From Micromonospora tarapacensis (GTDB lineage: Bacteria > Actinomycetota > Actinomycetes > Mycobacteriales > Micromonosporaceae), in contig NZ_JAHCDI010000004.1 in NCBI RefSeq assembly GCF_019697375.1, positions 5,257,324 through 5,321,323 on the forward strand: 64,000 nt of DNA, read 5' to 3'. Below, in pieces: positions 17,960 through 28,261 of the stretch (position 1 is the stretch's first letter; every line of letters starts with the position of its first letter). The notes under the pieces were generated by a model. The model saw nothing but the letters and a program-made list of their open reading frames with translations. It ran no database searches and was not told the origin of the DNA. Both the position numbers and the translations under genes were made by a program.

Positions 17960-19852
17960 CTAGAGCCCCTCGGCCACCGCTGCGGCGATCTTGAGCCAGG
18001 CGTCCCGGGTCGCCGCCGAGAGGTGGGCGTAGCGCAGCGGTTCGCCGGTGTCGATGAGCCGCTCGTACGGGGCCAGCAGCACCGTCCGGGTACGCGCGGC
18101 GAAGTGTTCCTGGATCGCGGGCAGGTCGATCTCCTTGCGCGACGGCGGCATGGAGACCACCGTCACCGCCTGCCGGACGAGCCGTTGCCGTCCGCTCTGC
18201 TCCAGGTGGTCGAGCATTCGGGCGGCGGTCTCGGCCGAGTCGTTACGGGCCGACATGGTCACCACCAGTTGGTCGGTGGCGTCCATCGCCGCCTGCCAGT
18301 TCTGCGCCCGGACGTTGTTCCCGGTGTCTACGAAGATCAGCTTGTAGAACCGGCTGACCACCTCACGGATCTCGCCGAAGGCGGCGGCCGTCAGCATCTC
18401 GCCGCCGGTGGCCGACTCGTCGGAGGCGAGGACGTCGAACATCCCTTCGCTCTGCGAGCGGACGTACTGCGACAGGTCGCCGACCCGCCCGTGCGCGCCG
18501 TGGAACTGGCCGAGGTCCCGCAGCAGGTCACGCACCGTACGCGAGTGGAAGTCCTGCTGGGCGCGCATCCCGAGGGTGCCCTGGGTCTCGTTGTTGTCCC
18601 AGGCCAGCACGTACCCGCCGCGCTTCTGCCCGAACGTCATGGCGAGCAGCAGGATGGCGACGGTCTTGCCGGCTCCGCCCTTCGGGTTGACCACGGTCAC
18701 CTGCCGCAGCCCGCCGAAGTTTCGGCGCACCATCTCGATGTCCCGCTTGAGTTCCTGCTCGTGCCGCCCCGGTGGCAGCTTCACCAGGCCGGTCTTGTTC
18801 ACCACGGCGCGTACGCCCATTGTCGCGACCGGATCGGCGGGGCGGACCTGCCGGCGGCGGGCGAAGTCCTCCGCGGTGGGTGCGGCGCCGGGCTCCGGGC
18901 TCCAGGCCGGCTCGTCGTACGCCGGCGGCATCCGGGACGCCGTGTTCGTCGCCGGGTGGGACTGCTGCGGCACCGGATGAGCCACCGGCGTGCCCTGCTG
19001 CCAGGAAGCCGGGTGCCAGGCCGGCTGCGGTGGGAACGGTCCGGGTGGCGCTGCCGCGTACGGCGGCTCGGCCTGCGGCGGCAGCGACCCGGGATAGGGC
19101 GGCCCAGGCGGGCCGTCCGCCGGATGTGGCACCGGGGCCGGCGGTGCTGGCGGCATCGGGGTGGGGTGGTGGTGGTCGGGGCCGGTGGCGGCACCGTGCT
19201 GCGGGACGGGCGGGCTGCCGCGCTGCGGTGCCGGCAGGGGCGCAGCGGCAGGATGCGGGCCACCGTGCTGGGGCAGGGGTTGGGGCACCGGTGGCAGCGG
19301 TTGCAGCGGGGCGGCGGCCCAGCTGGGCCGCGCCGGGCCGGCATCGGCCTCGGCCGGTGCGCTGGCGTCGGGCGCGGGACGCTGCGGTGGGTGTGCCCAC
19401 GGCGACTCGGCCGGCGGTCGGGCCGGCGGCGGGGCTGCACCGTGCCCCGCGCTGCCGCCCGTGCCGCCGGAACTGCCCGGCGCGGCGGTCGTGGCGACAC
19501 CGTCGGTCTCCTCGCCGGTCCCGGAGTCGGGTGGGCCGGTCTCGGCCGGTGCACCGTCGCGGGCGGGCGCGACCGAGGTGGACCGGTCCAGGGTGAAGGG
19601 CAGGTCCAGGTCGACCTGGGCGGGCTCCGGCTCCCAGCCGGTGGCGGCTGGAACACCGCCGGTCAGCGACGGGTAGTCGGCGGGCGAGGGCGCGTTGCCG
19701 GTCACCGGGGCCGGCGGCACCGGCGGCGGGGCGGCCCACCCGGGCGGGCCGGAGCCGTCGATCTGATCGGGTGGCCAGAGTGGTTCGATGTCCCGTTCCG
19801 GCACCCCGTGCTGGCCGGGCACATGCACCCGGTCGGCGTTCTCGTCAACCAC
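17960..19852 (-). CDS. MinD/ParA-family ATPase with long Pro-rich N-terminal region
   Basis: A 630-residue protein. The first ~320 residues are disordered, dominated by Pro, Ala, Gly and Gln. The C-terminal half is a SIMIBI ATPase with the deviant Walker A motif KGGAGKT, then WDNNETQGTLG and FVDTGNN (Walker B region). This layout (Pro-rich tail plus MinD-like ATPase) is common in actinobacteria, notably EspI-like ATPases linked to type VII secretion and polar positioning proteins. No ESX genes or parB are next to it, so the cargo or site is unknown. ATG at 19852 has a GGAGGAA site upstream. Confidence 0.82.
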   Translation of the reverse strand: MVDENADRVHVPGQHGVPERDIEPLWPPDQIDGSGPPGWAAPPPVPPAPVTGNAPSPADYPSLTGGVPAATGWEPEPAQVDLDLPFTLDRSTSVAPARDGAPAETGPPDSGTGEETDGVATTAAPGSSGGTGGSAGHGAAPPPARPPAESPWAHPPQRPAPDASAPAEADAGPARPSWAAAPLQPLPPVPQPLPQHGGPHPAAAPLPAPQRGSPPVPQHGAATGPDHHHPTPMPPAPPAPVPHPADGPPGPPYPGSLPPQAEPPYAAAPPGPFPPQPAWHPASWQQGTPVAHPVPQQSHPATNTASRMPPAYDEPAWSPEPGAAPTAEDFARRRQVRPADPVATMGVRAVVNKTGLVKLPPGRHEQELKRDIEMVRRNFGGLRQVTVVNPKGGAGKTVAILLLAMTFGQKRGGYVLAWDNNETQGTLGMRAQQDFHSRTVRDLLRDLGQFHGAHGRVGDLSQYVRSQSEGMFDVLASDESATGGEMLTAAAFGEIREVVSRFYKLIFVDTGNNVRAQNWQAAMDATDQLVVTMSARNDSAETAARMLDHLEQSGRQRLVRQAVTVVSMPPSRKEIDLPAIQEHFAARTRTVLLAPYERLIDTGEPLRYAHLSAATRDAWLKIAAAVAEGL

Positions 19853-19922
19853 GGTTCCTCCCCATTCCCCCTGCCGAGGATAGGCCCACCGGCCGACCCG
19901 GGCCGCTGGTGTCTCCGCCGGG

Positions 19923-20918
19923 TCAGGCCGACCAGACCGCCCAGGCGCCCGGCTCGGTCCACCAGGACCGCTTACGCGTCAGTTGCCCCTCCACGCCGTC
20001 GTCCAGGTACGGCAGCGCCGCGTCGTCGCGGGGCAGCACCGACACGGCCCGGCCACGGGCCCGGCGCACCTCCAGGCGCACCCGGCGTCGCCCCAGCCGC
20101 GACCGGGTGACCACCGGCACGGCCACCGCCACGTCGACCATCCCGTCGGTCGGATCAGGGGTGGCGAGCAGGGTCACGTCGTCGAGCCGGGCGTACCCGC
20201 CGGCGTTGCCGACCGCGCAGGCGAGCAGCGGGTCGTCGCCGTTGGAGAGGACGGCGTCGTCCACCTCCACCCGGCCGCGCCAGTGCAGCGGGCGCCCGTC
20301 CTCGGCGGCGGCACCGAGCAGCGCGCCGTCCAGGGTCACCGATCCGCCGTCGTTGCGCAGCAAATCGAGCCGGCGGGGGACGCCGTCGAGCACCGCGGCG
20401 GCCACCGCCGCCGGGTCGCGGGGCAGCCCGAGCTGCGCGGCGAGGTCGCGGTGCGTCGTGCTGCCCGCCGGGTCGAGCGGCAGCACGCCGACCGGCGGCA
20501 GGTCCGGCACCGTGCGGTTGCCGGCCAGGTCGGCCGGGCGGCGGCTCGGCGGCGGCGCGTACCGCCGGACCAGCCGGCGCAGGACGGCCCGTAACTGTGC
20601 GTCACCGGCCACCGCGACCACGAGCCGCGTCTTGGCATCGGAGTCGGGCCAGGTGAGGCCGTCCGGTCGGGGCGGCCCGTCCAGCCGGGCCAACACCTCG
20701 TCGATCTGCGCGTCCGACCGGGCGGTCACCGTCTCGACCCGCGCGCCCCGTGCGGTGAGCGCGTCCGAACAGGCCAGCACGGGTACGCGGGGCGTCTCGC
20801 AGCGTTCGCCCCGATCCTCGGCGGTGCCGTTCCCGCCGCCGCAGCAGGCCCCGCCGCCGCACCCGGCCCCCGGAGCGGTCCGCTCCGCGCCCAGGGTGAG
20901 CAGCACCACGTCGTACAC
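19923..20918 (-). CDS. Diacylglycerol-kinase-like protein, divergent
   Basis: A 331-residue protein from GTG 20918 with GAGGAG upstream. The overall order is that of DAGK/lipid kinase-like proteins: an N-terminal domain with a nucleotide-region segment (LVVAVAGDAQLRAVLRRLV, VGVLPLDPAGSTTHRDLA) and a C-terminal beta-sandwich (VEVDDAVLSNGDDPLLACAVGNAGGYA, DGMVDVAVAVPV). But the catalytic GDGT and GTGND motifs of true lipid kinases are replaced by AGDA and DPAGS, so it may not be active. An unusual Cys/Gly run sits near residues 20-30. It is divergent from purA, a pairing I associate with other actinobacteria. Confidence 0.6.
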   Translation of the reverse strand: MYDVVLLTLGAERTAPGAGCGGGACCGGGNGTAEDRGERCETPRVPVLACSDALTARGARVETVTARSDAQIDEVLARLDGPPRPDGLTWPDSDAKTRLVVAVAGDAQLRAVLRRLVRRYAPPPSRRPADLAGNRTVPDLPPVGVLPLDPAGSTTHRDLAAQLGLPRDPAAVAAAVLDGVPRRLDLLRNDGGSVTLDGALLGAAAEDGRPLHWRGRVEVDDAVLSNGDDPLLACAVGNAGGYARLDDVTLLATPDPTDGMVDVAVAVPVVTRSRLGRRRVRLEVRRARGRAVSVLPRDDAALPYLDDGVEGQLTRKRSWWTEPGAWAVWSA

Positions 20919-20981
20919 GGGTAGCTCCTCCTGCTGCCTCTCGGCGCGACCCCTGCCGGTCGTGCCGTCACTACTTGTTAA

Positions 20982-22334
<1,353 letters not shown>

Positions 22335-22350
22335 CTCTGCGTTGACTCTG

Positions 22351-22410
22351 CGTTGATCATGAAGTTAGCGGGTGTTCTGGAGATCAAAGCACCCGCCAAC
22401 TTCATGATCG
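22351..22410. repeat. Dispersed palindromic repeat, copy 1
   Basis: Arms GATCATGAAGTTAGCGGGTG (22355-22374) and 22390-22409 pair with one mismatch around a 15-base loop TTCTGGAGATCAAAG. Immediately after purA; may act as its terminator. Same element as 23464-23526. Confidence 0.9.
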
Positions 22411-22508
22411 ACCACGTTGGTGGCAGTGGGTTGTCCACAGGGGCGCGGTGGTTGTCCACAGGGGTCGCGGGCGGGGTGGACGAGGGGCCATGGTCGGGTC
22501 TCGTGGAG

Positions 22509-23417
22509 ATGATTCGCAGGCTTGCGGCCACGCAGGACGGCGTGGTCACGCGGGATCAGGCACTTCGCGGCGGGCTCGGCCGGAACGACATCGACCATCT
22601 GGTGGCGATCGGCCGGTGGCGGCCCCTGGCTCGGGCTGTCTATCTGACCGAAGCCCGGGCGGTCGAGGTGGCACCCCGGCGAGCTCGCATCCGGGCTGCC
22701 GTTCTGTCACTGGGCCCGCATGCCCATGCCGTGCTGGACACCGCAGCCGAGCTGCACCGGATCGCCGGTCTGCCGCCCACCGAGGAAATCCACGTCGGCC
22801 TGCCCGGCAACGCCGCCAGGCCGGCCAGGCTGCACGATCCGGCGGTGGTGGTCCATCAACTCGACCGGCCACCTGGCGCGATGACGTCGGTGGCGGGAAT
22901 CGCGGTGTCGGACCCGAGGCACACGGTTGCCGCCGTCCTGCTTCGCGCGCAGCGGTACGCGGCGGTGGCCGTGCTGGACTCGGCGCTCAACCGGCGGCTG
23001 TTGACCCCTGACGACCTGGCTGCCATATCGGCACTGGTCCGGGGACGCCGGGGGGCGGTGGCCGCTCGCGGCTACCTGGCCGAGGCTGACGGTCGGGCGC
23101 AGTCACCACTGGAGACACGTACCCGGCTGCGGTGTGTCGACGGTCGCGTGCCGCCCGACGTGCTCCAGTTGGAGGTGCGCGACGACGACGGATACCTGCT
23201 TGGCATCGGTGACCTCGGCTGGCGCCGGGCCCGAGTGATCGCTGAGGCGGACGGCGGCGGACCCCATTCCGCTCCGGAGGCCGTCTTCGCCGACCGGCGA
23301 CGGCAAAATCGCCTGGTCAACGCCGGCTGGACCGTTCTCCGCTTCACCTGGGCCGACACTCTCCGCTCCGACTACATTCCCGACCTGGTCCGCCAGGCCC
23401 TAACTGCACGCTCCTGA
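22509..23417 (+). CDS. AbiEi-like N-terminal / DUF559-type nuclease-fold protein
   Basis: A 302-residue protein from ATG 22509 (GTGGAG just upstream). The N-terminus (MIRRLAATQDGVVTRDQALRGGLGRNDIDHLV) is the winged-helix 'abortive infection AbiEi antitoxin-like' start common in actinobacteria. The C-terminus (IAEADGGGPHS...VFADRRRQNRLVNAGWTVLRFTW) resembles DUF559/Vsr-like PD-(D/E)XK folds. No AbiEii-like toxin gene is next to it. It is bracketed by two copies of the same palindromic repeat, 1.1 kb apart, which suggests it travelled as a unit into the gap between purA and purD. The in-frame opening starting inside repeat 1 (22353) is rejected. Confidence 0.7.
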   Translation: MIRRLAATQDGVVTRDQALRGGLGRNDIDHLVAIGRWRPLARAVYLTEARAVEVAPRRARIRAAVLSLGPHAHAVLDTAAELHRIAGLPPTEEIHVGLPGNAARPARLHDPAVVVHQLDRPPGAMTSVAGIAVSDPRHTVAAVLLRAQRYAAVAVLDSALNRRLLTPDDLAAISALVRGRRGAVAARGYLAEADGRAQSPLETRTRLRCVDGRVPPDVLQLEVRDDDGYLLGIGDLGWRRARVIAEADGGGPHSAPEAVFADRRRQNRLVNAGWTVLRFTWADTLRSDYIPDLVRQALTARS

Positions 23418-23463
23418 TCACCCCCACCCCACCCCCACCCCACCCCACCCCCGCCGAACCCTG

Positions 23464-23526
23464 CGTTGATCATGAAGTTAGCGGGTGTTCTGGAGATCAA
23501 AGCACCCGCTAACTTCATGATCAACG
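23464..23526. repeat. Dispersed palindromic repeat, copy 2
   Basis: Perfect 24-bp inverted repeat (23464-23487 with 23503-23526), loop identical to copy 1. It ends 34 bases before purD. Preceded by a C/A-rich tract CCCCCACCCC at about 23421-23453. Confidence 0.93.
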
Positions 23527-23560
23527 TGGGCCAGTGGTGGGGTGGGTAGGATGACTCGGC

Positions 23561-24811
23561 GTGCGGGTTCTTCTTCTTGGTGGTGGCGGGCGGGAGCATG
23601 CGCTCGCGCTGGGGTTGGTCGACGATCCGTCCGTCGAGGTGCTGATCGCGGCGCCCGGCAATCCGGGGATCGGCGCGATCGCCGAGCTGCGCGCGGTCGA
23701 CCCGGTCGATCCGGCCGCCGCCGCCGCGCTGGCCGTGGAGGCGCAGGCCGACCTGGTGGTGGTCGGGCCTGAGGCGCCACTGGTCGCCGGGGTCGCCGAC
23801 GCGGTCAGGGCCAAGGGCATCGCGGTCTTCGGGCCGTCCGCCGAGGCGGCCCGGCTGGAGGGGTCGAAGGCGTTCGCGAAGGACGTGATGACCGCCGCCG
23901 GGGTGCCCACCGCTCGCGCATACGCCTGTGCCGACGCCGAGAGCGTCGGCAAGGCGCTCGACGAGTTCGGCGCACCCTTCGTGGTCAAGGACGACGGGCT
24001 CGCCGCCGGCAAGGGCGTCGTGGTCACCGACGACCGCGCCGCGGCCGAAGCGCACGCGCGGGAGTGTGGCCGGGTGGTCGTCGAGGAATATCTCGCCGGC
24101 CCCGAGGTCTCGCTCTTCGTGGTGACCGACGGCGAGGCCGCGGTGCCGCTGCTGCCGGCTCAGGACTTCAAGCGGGTGGACGACGGCGACAGCGGCCCGA
24201 ACACCGGCGGCATGGGGGCGTACGCGCCGCTGCCGTGGGCGCCGGCCGGCCTGGTCGACGAGGTGATGCGCGACGTGGTGCACCCGACGCTGGCCGAGAT
24301 GCGCCGCCGGGGCACACCCTTCGCCGGGCTGCTCTACGTCGGGCTGGCGATCACCGCCACCGGGCCCCGGGTGATCGAGTTCAACGCCCGTTTCGGTGAC
24401 CCGGAGACCCAGGTGGTGCTCGCCCTGCTGGAGACGCCGCTGGGCGGGCTGCTGCACGCCGCGGCCACCGGCTCGCTCGCCGAGCACCCGCCGTTGAGCT
24501 GGCGTGCCGGCGCCGCGGTGACCGTCGTGGTGGCCGCCGAGGGTTACCCGGCGAAGCCGCGCACCGGCGACGTGATCACCGGCGCGGAGCGGCCCGGCGT
24601 CATCCACGCCGGCACCGCCCGCCGGCCCGCCGACGGCGCGTTGCTCTCCGCCGGCGGCCGGGTCCTCTGTGGTACGGCCACCGGTGCCGACCTGGCCTCC
24701 GCCCGGGACGCGGCCTACCAGCTGGTTCGCGGCATCGCGCTCGCCGGTTCGCACCACCGCTCGGACATCGCCGCCGCCGCGATCGACGGCCGGGTCGCCG
24801 TTTCCGGCTGA
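23561..24811 (+). CDS. purD: Phosphoribosylamine-glycine ligase (GAR synthetase)
   Basis: A 416-residue ATP-grasp enzyme, second step of purine synthesis. N-terminal GGGGREHAL motif, ATP-grasp region VVKDDGLAAGKGVVV, and NTGGMGAYAP / EFNARFGDPETQ signatures are all present. Start is GTG 23561; the ribosome site is weak. In many actinobacteria purD is near purB and purC; here the next purine gene, purB, is 18 kb away, beyond an accessory block. Confidence 0.97.
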   Translation: MRVLLLGGGGREHALALGLVDDPSVEVLIAAPGNPGIGAIAELRAVDPVDPAAAAALAVEAQADLVVVGPEAPLVAGVADAVRAKGIAVFGPSAEAARLEGSKAFAKDVMTAAGVPTARAYACADAESVGKALDEFGAPFVVKDDGLAAGKGVVVTDDRAAAEAHARECGRVVVEEYLAGPEVSLFVVTDGEAAVPLLPAQDFKRVDDGDSGPNTGGMGAYAPLPWAPAGLVDEVMRDVVHPTLAEMRRRGTPFAGLLYVGLAITATGPRVIEFNARFGDPETQVVLALLETPLGGLLHAAATGSLAEHPPLSWRAGAAVTVVVAAEGYPAKPRTGDVITGAERPGVIHAGTARRPADGALLSAGGRVLCGTATGADLASARDAAYQLVRGIALAGSHHRSDIAAAAIDGRVAVSG

Positions 24812-24870
24812 CGGTTCATCGGGGTCGGCCGGCCTCGGGATCCCGGTGACGGCCGGCGAGTCCGCGGCGT

Positions 24871-24893
24871 GGACGGCGGGCGCGTAGCCCACC
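24871..24893 (+). repeat. 23-bp dispersed repeat, copy A
   Basis: A 23-base sequence starting GGACGGCGGGCGCGTAGC is identical at 44645-44667 on the same strand. At the second site it forms part of a terminator-like hairpin. Confidence 0.8.
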
Positions 24894-24909
24894 CGGGGCC
24901 GGACCGCCG

Positions 24910-25384
24910 GTGGAGCTGGAGCAGATCGTCTCGGTGCTGCGCAAGCTGCTGCGGGTGCAGCAGGTGGTGCTAACCAACAACCAGGCGTACATCGCCTCGG
25001 CGGCGCAGTCCGACGACGCGCGTGTCGAACCGCCGTTCCAGCTGCAAGGATCGTACCGCAACATGGAACAAGCTGGCCGAGCGGATCGTCCCGGTGCTCA
25101 CCGACGACGAGCTTGAGGCGGTGATCGACGACCACTACCTGGGCGAGGCGCAGACCCTGACGGCGGGCGCGGAGGCGAGTCTGCTCAAGCTCGCCGAGCT
25201 GCGCGGCCGGCTGAACCCGGAGCAGGCCCACCGCTGGGCCGAGGTGAAGGACGCCTTCCGGCGCTCGCGGGCCCTCGGCGGGGCGGGCGACGACCCGGTG
25301 GACCGGGCGGTGGGCGCGCTCGGCCTGCTCGCCGACCGGGTAAGCGGAGTCACCGCCGCTATCGGCCGCGCCACCGACCGGTAA
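24910..25384 (+). pseudogene. C-terminal fragment of a large ATPase (DNA-repair-ATPase-like), frameshifted
   Basis: Two overlapping frames join into one continuous protein tail: first VELEQIVSVLRKLLRVQQ...FQLQGSYRNM (from GTG 24910), then NKLAERIVPVLTDDELEAVIDDHY...VTAAIGRATDR, ending at 25384. The join needs removal of one G at 25065/25066 (ATGGAACAAG where ATGAACAAG would fit). The tail resembles the end of the very long actinobacterial 'DNA repair ATPase' proteins, from memory of the family; only about 155 residues remain and no ATPase domain lies upstream. So it is both truncated and frameshifted. Confidence 0.55.
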
Positions 25385-25437
25385 GGAAGGGCCCCCTGTT
25401 GACGCCTGCGGTAGAGCAGGGGTCCCGTATCAACCAC
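25381..25437. repeat. Micromonospora-type intergenic repeat (GGGCCCC element)
   Basis: GGAAGGGCCCCCTGTTGACG ... GAGCAGGGGTCCC: pairing arms CCCCTG/CAGGGG around GCGG TAGAG. A diverged relative with the same AGGGCCCCCTG core is at 61727-61778. Confidence 0.6.
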
Positions 25438-25442
25438 CGCTG

Positions 25443-25473
25443 AGCGCGGAGCCGGCACGGCCGGCTCCGCGCT
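25443..25473. terminator. Stem-loop terminator before serine hydrolase gene end
   Basis: 13-bp perfect stem (25443-25455 with 25461-25473), five-base loop; lies just after the minus-strand stop at 25479. Confidence 0.8.
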
Positions 25474-25478
25474 CCTGC

Positions 25479-26624
25479 TCAGGCGAGCGCCAGGACGGCG
25501 CCGAAGACTCGTTGGGCGAGGGCCGACTGCCCGTCGGCCTTCGCGTCGGTCGGGGTGGCGGCGAACGCGAGGCGTACGCTGCCGTCGTCGAGGGCGCCGA
25601 TGAGAGCCTGGTAGCCGTACCGGGCGCCGGACTTGCCCCAGAACGTATGGCCGTCGGGCAGCCGAACCGAGGAGAGCCCACCATTGCTGTACCCCGCGCC
25701 GGCCCAGGGGTGGGTGAACAGCTCACGCTGCTGCGCCGGGGCGAGCAGGCGGCCGTCGAAAAGGGCGGCGGCGAACCGATCAAGGTCGGCCAGGGTCGAG
25801 ACGAGGTCACCGGAGGCGGGGGTGAAGGTCTGGCTCCAGCGCGTCGCGTCGACCAGTTCGGTGCGGCCGGCGCGGTTCACCTGCTGGTATCCCCGGACGT
25901 GCGGTCCGCGAATGCCGGTGGCGGTGCCGGGCGCGTACGTGTCGCGCAATCCGAGTGGCCGGAGGATCCGCTGCCGCAGCTGCTCCGGGTACGACGTCCC
26001 GGTCACCCGCTCGATCAGGATGCCGGCGACGATGTAGCCCATGTTGGTGTAGCGCTGTGCCGCGCCGGGAGCGTATTCCGGCGGGTTCGTCAGCGCCGAC
26101 CGGACGATCTGCTCCGGGGTCCACCGGTCGTAGCGGTGCGCGAGCTGCCAGTCGAGCCCGTCCGGTAGGACCGGGCTGGGCAGGCCGCTGGTGTGGGCGA
26201 GCAACTGTCGCACGGTGATGGTCGGCCAGTCGGCCGGGATCAGGTCCGGCAGGTGCGGCCGTACCGGCTCGTCGAGGTCCAGCTGGCCCTCCGCCACCAG
26301 CTGGTACACCACCACGGCGGTGAAGACCTTGGTCACGCTGCCGATCCGGACCCGGGCGTTCGCCGGCACCGGTGCCGACGACCGCAGATCGCGTACGCCG
26401 AAGGCACCACGCCAGCAGCCGTCCGGTGTGGTGACCCGCAGCTGCACGCTGGTGGTGGTGAGTTCACGGTCGGGGATCTGGCCGACGGCCGCCACCAGGC
26501 CGGCCGGGTCGAGGGTGCCGGCGGCGCAGCCCTGGTGAGTCGCGTGGGCAGGTGCCGTCAGGGTGCCAGCCAGCAACATGCCGAGGGTGAACCCGGCTAG
26601 GAGGCTGCGTCGGGTGATTCGCAT
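25479..26624 (-). CDS. Secreted serine hydrolase, class C beta-lactamase / DD-peptidase fold
   Basis: A 381-residue exported protein. The start MRITRRSLLAGFTLGMLLAG...APAHA is a signal peptide with a twin-arginine look and an AxA cleavage site near residue 28. Penicillin-binding-fold motifs are in order: SVTK (SxxK, catalytic Ser) after residue 90, RYTNMGY (YxN) and WGKSG in place of KTG/HxG. This fits D-alanyl-D-alanine carboxypeptidases and esterases of the EstB/serine hydrolase group. No resistance role is implied. It is convergent with the ATPase fragment and divergent from the sigma factor gene. Confidence 0.87.
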   Translation of the reverse strand: MRITRRSLLAGFTLGMLLAGTLTAPAHATHQGCAAGTLDPAGLVAAVGQIPDRELTTTSVQLRVTTPDGCWRGAFGVRDLRSSAPVPANARVRIGSVTKVFTAVVVYQLVAEGQLDLDEPVRPHLPDLIPADWPTITVRQLLAHTSGLPSPVLPDGLDWQLAHRYDRWTPEQIVRSALTNPPEYAPGAAQRYTNMGYIVAGILIERVTGTSYPEQLRQRILRPLGLRDTYAPGTATGIRGPHVRGYQQVNRAGRTELVDATRWSQTFTPASGDLVSTLADLDRFAAALFDGRLLAPAQQRELFTHPWAGAGYSNGGLSSVRLPDGHTFWGKSGARYGYQALIGALDDGSVRLAFAATPTDAKADGQSALAQRVFGAVLALA

Positions 26625-26780
26625 GGGCCGAGCCTGCCGGGGCCTTCCCGGCCGCCGGATCGGGGATCACCCCGATACAGCCCTGGGCCGACCGGTAGGG
26701 GTGGCTGTCGATCCTTCTCTCGTGCAACCGGGACAGGTGGTCAGCCGTGTCTGAGGTACGGGCAGGAGAGGGTGGTCGGG

Positions 26781-27281
26781 ATGCGCGATGCCGAGGGCTT
26801 CGACGAGTTCTACCGGGGCACGGCCGGCCGGATGCTCCGATACGGGTACGCCCTGACCGGAGACCTCGCCGAGGCGCAGGACATCGTGCAGGAGGCGTAC
26901 GTCCGGGCCTGGCAGCGTTGGCGCAAGGTTGCCGCCTACGACCACACCGAATCCTGGGTCCGCCTGGTGGTGGCTCGGTTGGCCACCGACCGCTGGCGTC
27001 GGATACACACCCAGCGGCTGGCGTTGCGCCGCGCCGGACCGCCAGGCCACGCAGCCGCCCCCAGCGACGACACGGTGTTGCTGGTCGGGGCGTTGCGGCG
27101 GTTGCCGGCTGCCCAGCGGCAGGCGGTAGCCCTGCACTACCTGTGTGACCTGTCGGTGGCGCAGATCGCTGCCGAAACCGGTACGTCGCCCGGGACGGTC
27201 AAGTCATGGTTGTCCCGTGGCCGGGCCGGGCTCGCCGCTGTACTCGACGATGTGACCCCGGAGGCGCACGATGTCGGCTGA
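26781..27281 (+). CDS. ECF sigma factor, SigE-like family
   Basis: A 166-residue sigma-70 family protein. Region 2 is FDEFYRGTAGRMLRYGYALTGDLAEAQDIVQEAY, region 4 is LPAAQRQAVALHYLCDLSVAQIAAETGTSPGTVKSWLSRGR. It recruits RNA polymerase to a small regulon. I prefer ATG 26781 because AGGAGAG is then 11 bases away; GTG 26772 is only two bases from it. The stop overlaps the next ATG by 11 bases, so the following gene is coupled and likely its control partner. Confidence 0.88.
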   Translation: MRDAEGFDEFYRGTAGRMLRYGYALTGDLAEAQDIVQEAYVRAWQRWRKVAAYDHTESWVRLVVARLATDRWRRIHTQRLALRRAGPPGHAAAPSDDTVLLVGALRRLPAAQRQAVALHYLCDLSVAQIAAETGTSPGTVKSWLSRGRAGLAAVLDDVTPEAHDVG

Positions 27282-28206
27282 CCTGGAGCGGATGTTCTCG
27301 TCACTCGGGACGGACAGCGACCGGGTGGCGCTGCCGATGCCTGACATGGTGCGTACGCGTGGAGACCGGCGACGCCGGGTACGTGCGGTTGGGGGATTGC
27401 TCGCCGTCGCGCTCGTGGTCGGCGGAACTGCCGTCGGCACCCGCCAACTGCTCGCGGATCCGGCGCCGTCGATACCACCGATCATCGACAGCACGCCATC
27501 GCCCACCCCGTCGCCGAGCCTCTCGTCGAGTTCCGCACCGGTCGGCGCATCGCCGGAGCCGACCGGCAACTCCGAGACCTCGGAGGCACCGGACCGCACC
27601 ACCGGGTCGCCCCGGCCCGGGTGCGACGAGAGCCCGCCCTTCCCCGACACCACACCCACCCACGCCGGGCAGGCCCTGAACGTCTCGCTGATGCTCACCG
27701 GCGCCGACTGGGGCAGGTGCTATGTGGTGATCGCCGACGGTCCGGGATATCCGGTGTACGAGCCGGGGAGGACCGGCGGCGCGAAGCCCAACGTCTGCCT
27801 CGACGACGCCGGGTACGACGCCGACGCCGACCGGCTCGCCGGCCGGTTCCGGCATTTCGACGGTGGTCCGGAGATCGGTGGGTTCGAGTCGGTGACCAGG
27901 TACCGCCCCGGTGCCGCCAGCGACTTCCTCGACGAGATCCGCCAGCGGGTCGCCCGGTGTGCCACGTTCAACAACGAACGGATGCCAGAGGAGTGGCACG
28001 CCCTGATCGTCGAGCGGAACTTTGCCGGGGACGAGAGCCTGCTCATCTACGTCGGTTCGGGCGAGAAGGGTGCCGGTTACCCCGGCTGGTACCTCGGGGT
28101 GGCGCGGCGCGGTGACCTGGTGGCCGTGGTCGAGCCCCATTCCGACCTCGGCGGCTCCCGCGACTTCGCGAGGAGGATGACCCGCAGGGCGGTCGACCGG
28201 CTGTAG
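27271..28206 (+). CDS. Single-pass membrane protein, probable sigma-factor partner
   Basis: A 311-residue protein whose start overlaps the sigma gene end. It has a 38-residue cytoplasmic N-terminus, one membrane helix (VGGLLAVALVVGGTAVGT), a Ser/Pro/Thr-rich linker of about 60 residues, and an extracytoplasmic domain with four Cys that could pair. This topology is that of a membrane-bound anti-sigma factor, but the cytoplasmic part has no zinc-binding HxxxCxxC anti-sigma motif, so it may be a different kind of partner or a substrate sensor. The gene order predicts co-expression. Confidence 0.6.
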   Translation: MSADLERMFSSLGTDSDRVALPMPDMVRTRGDRRRRVRAVGGLLAVALVVGGTAVGTRQLLADPAPSIPPIIDSTPSPTPSPSLSSSSAPVGASPEPTGNSETSEAPDRTTGSPRPGCDESPPFPDTTPTHAGQALNVSLMLTGADWGRCYVVIADGPGYPVYEPGRTGGAKPNVCLDDAGYDADADRLAGRFRHFDGGPEIGGFESVTRYRPGAASDFLDEIRQRVARCATFNNERMPEEWHALIVERNFAGDESLLIYVGSGEKGAGYPGWYLGVARRGDLVAVVEPHSDLGGSRDFARRMTRRAVDRL

Positions 28207-28261
28207 TGCCGGACACACCCGCGGACCATGTATGGCAGGTCCCTGCCCGCATGCCTCCTGG

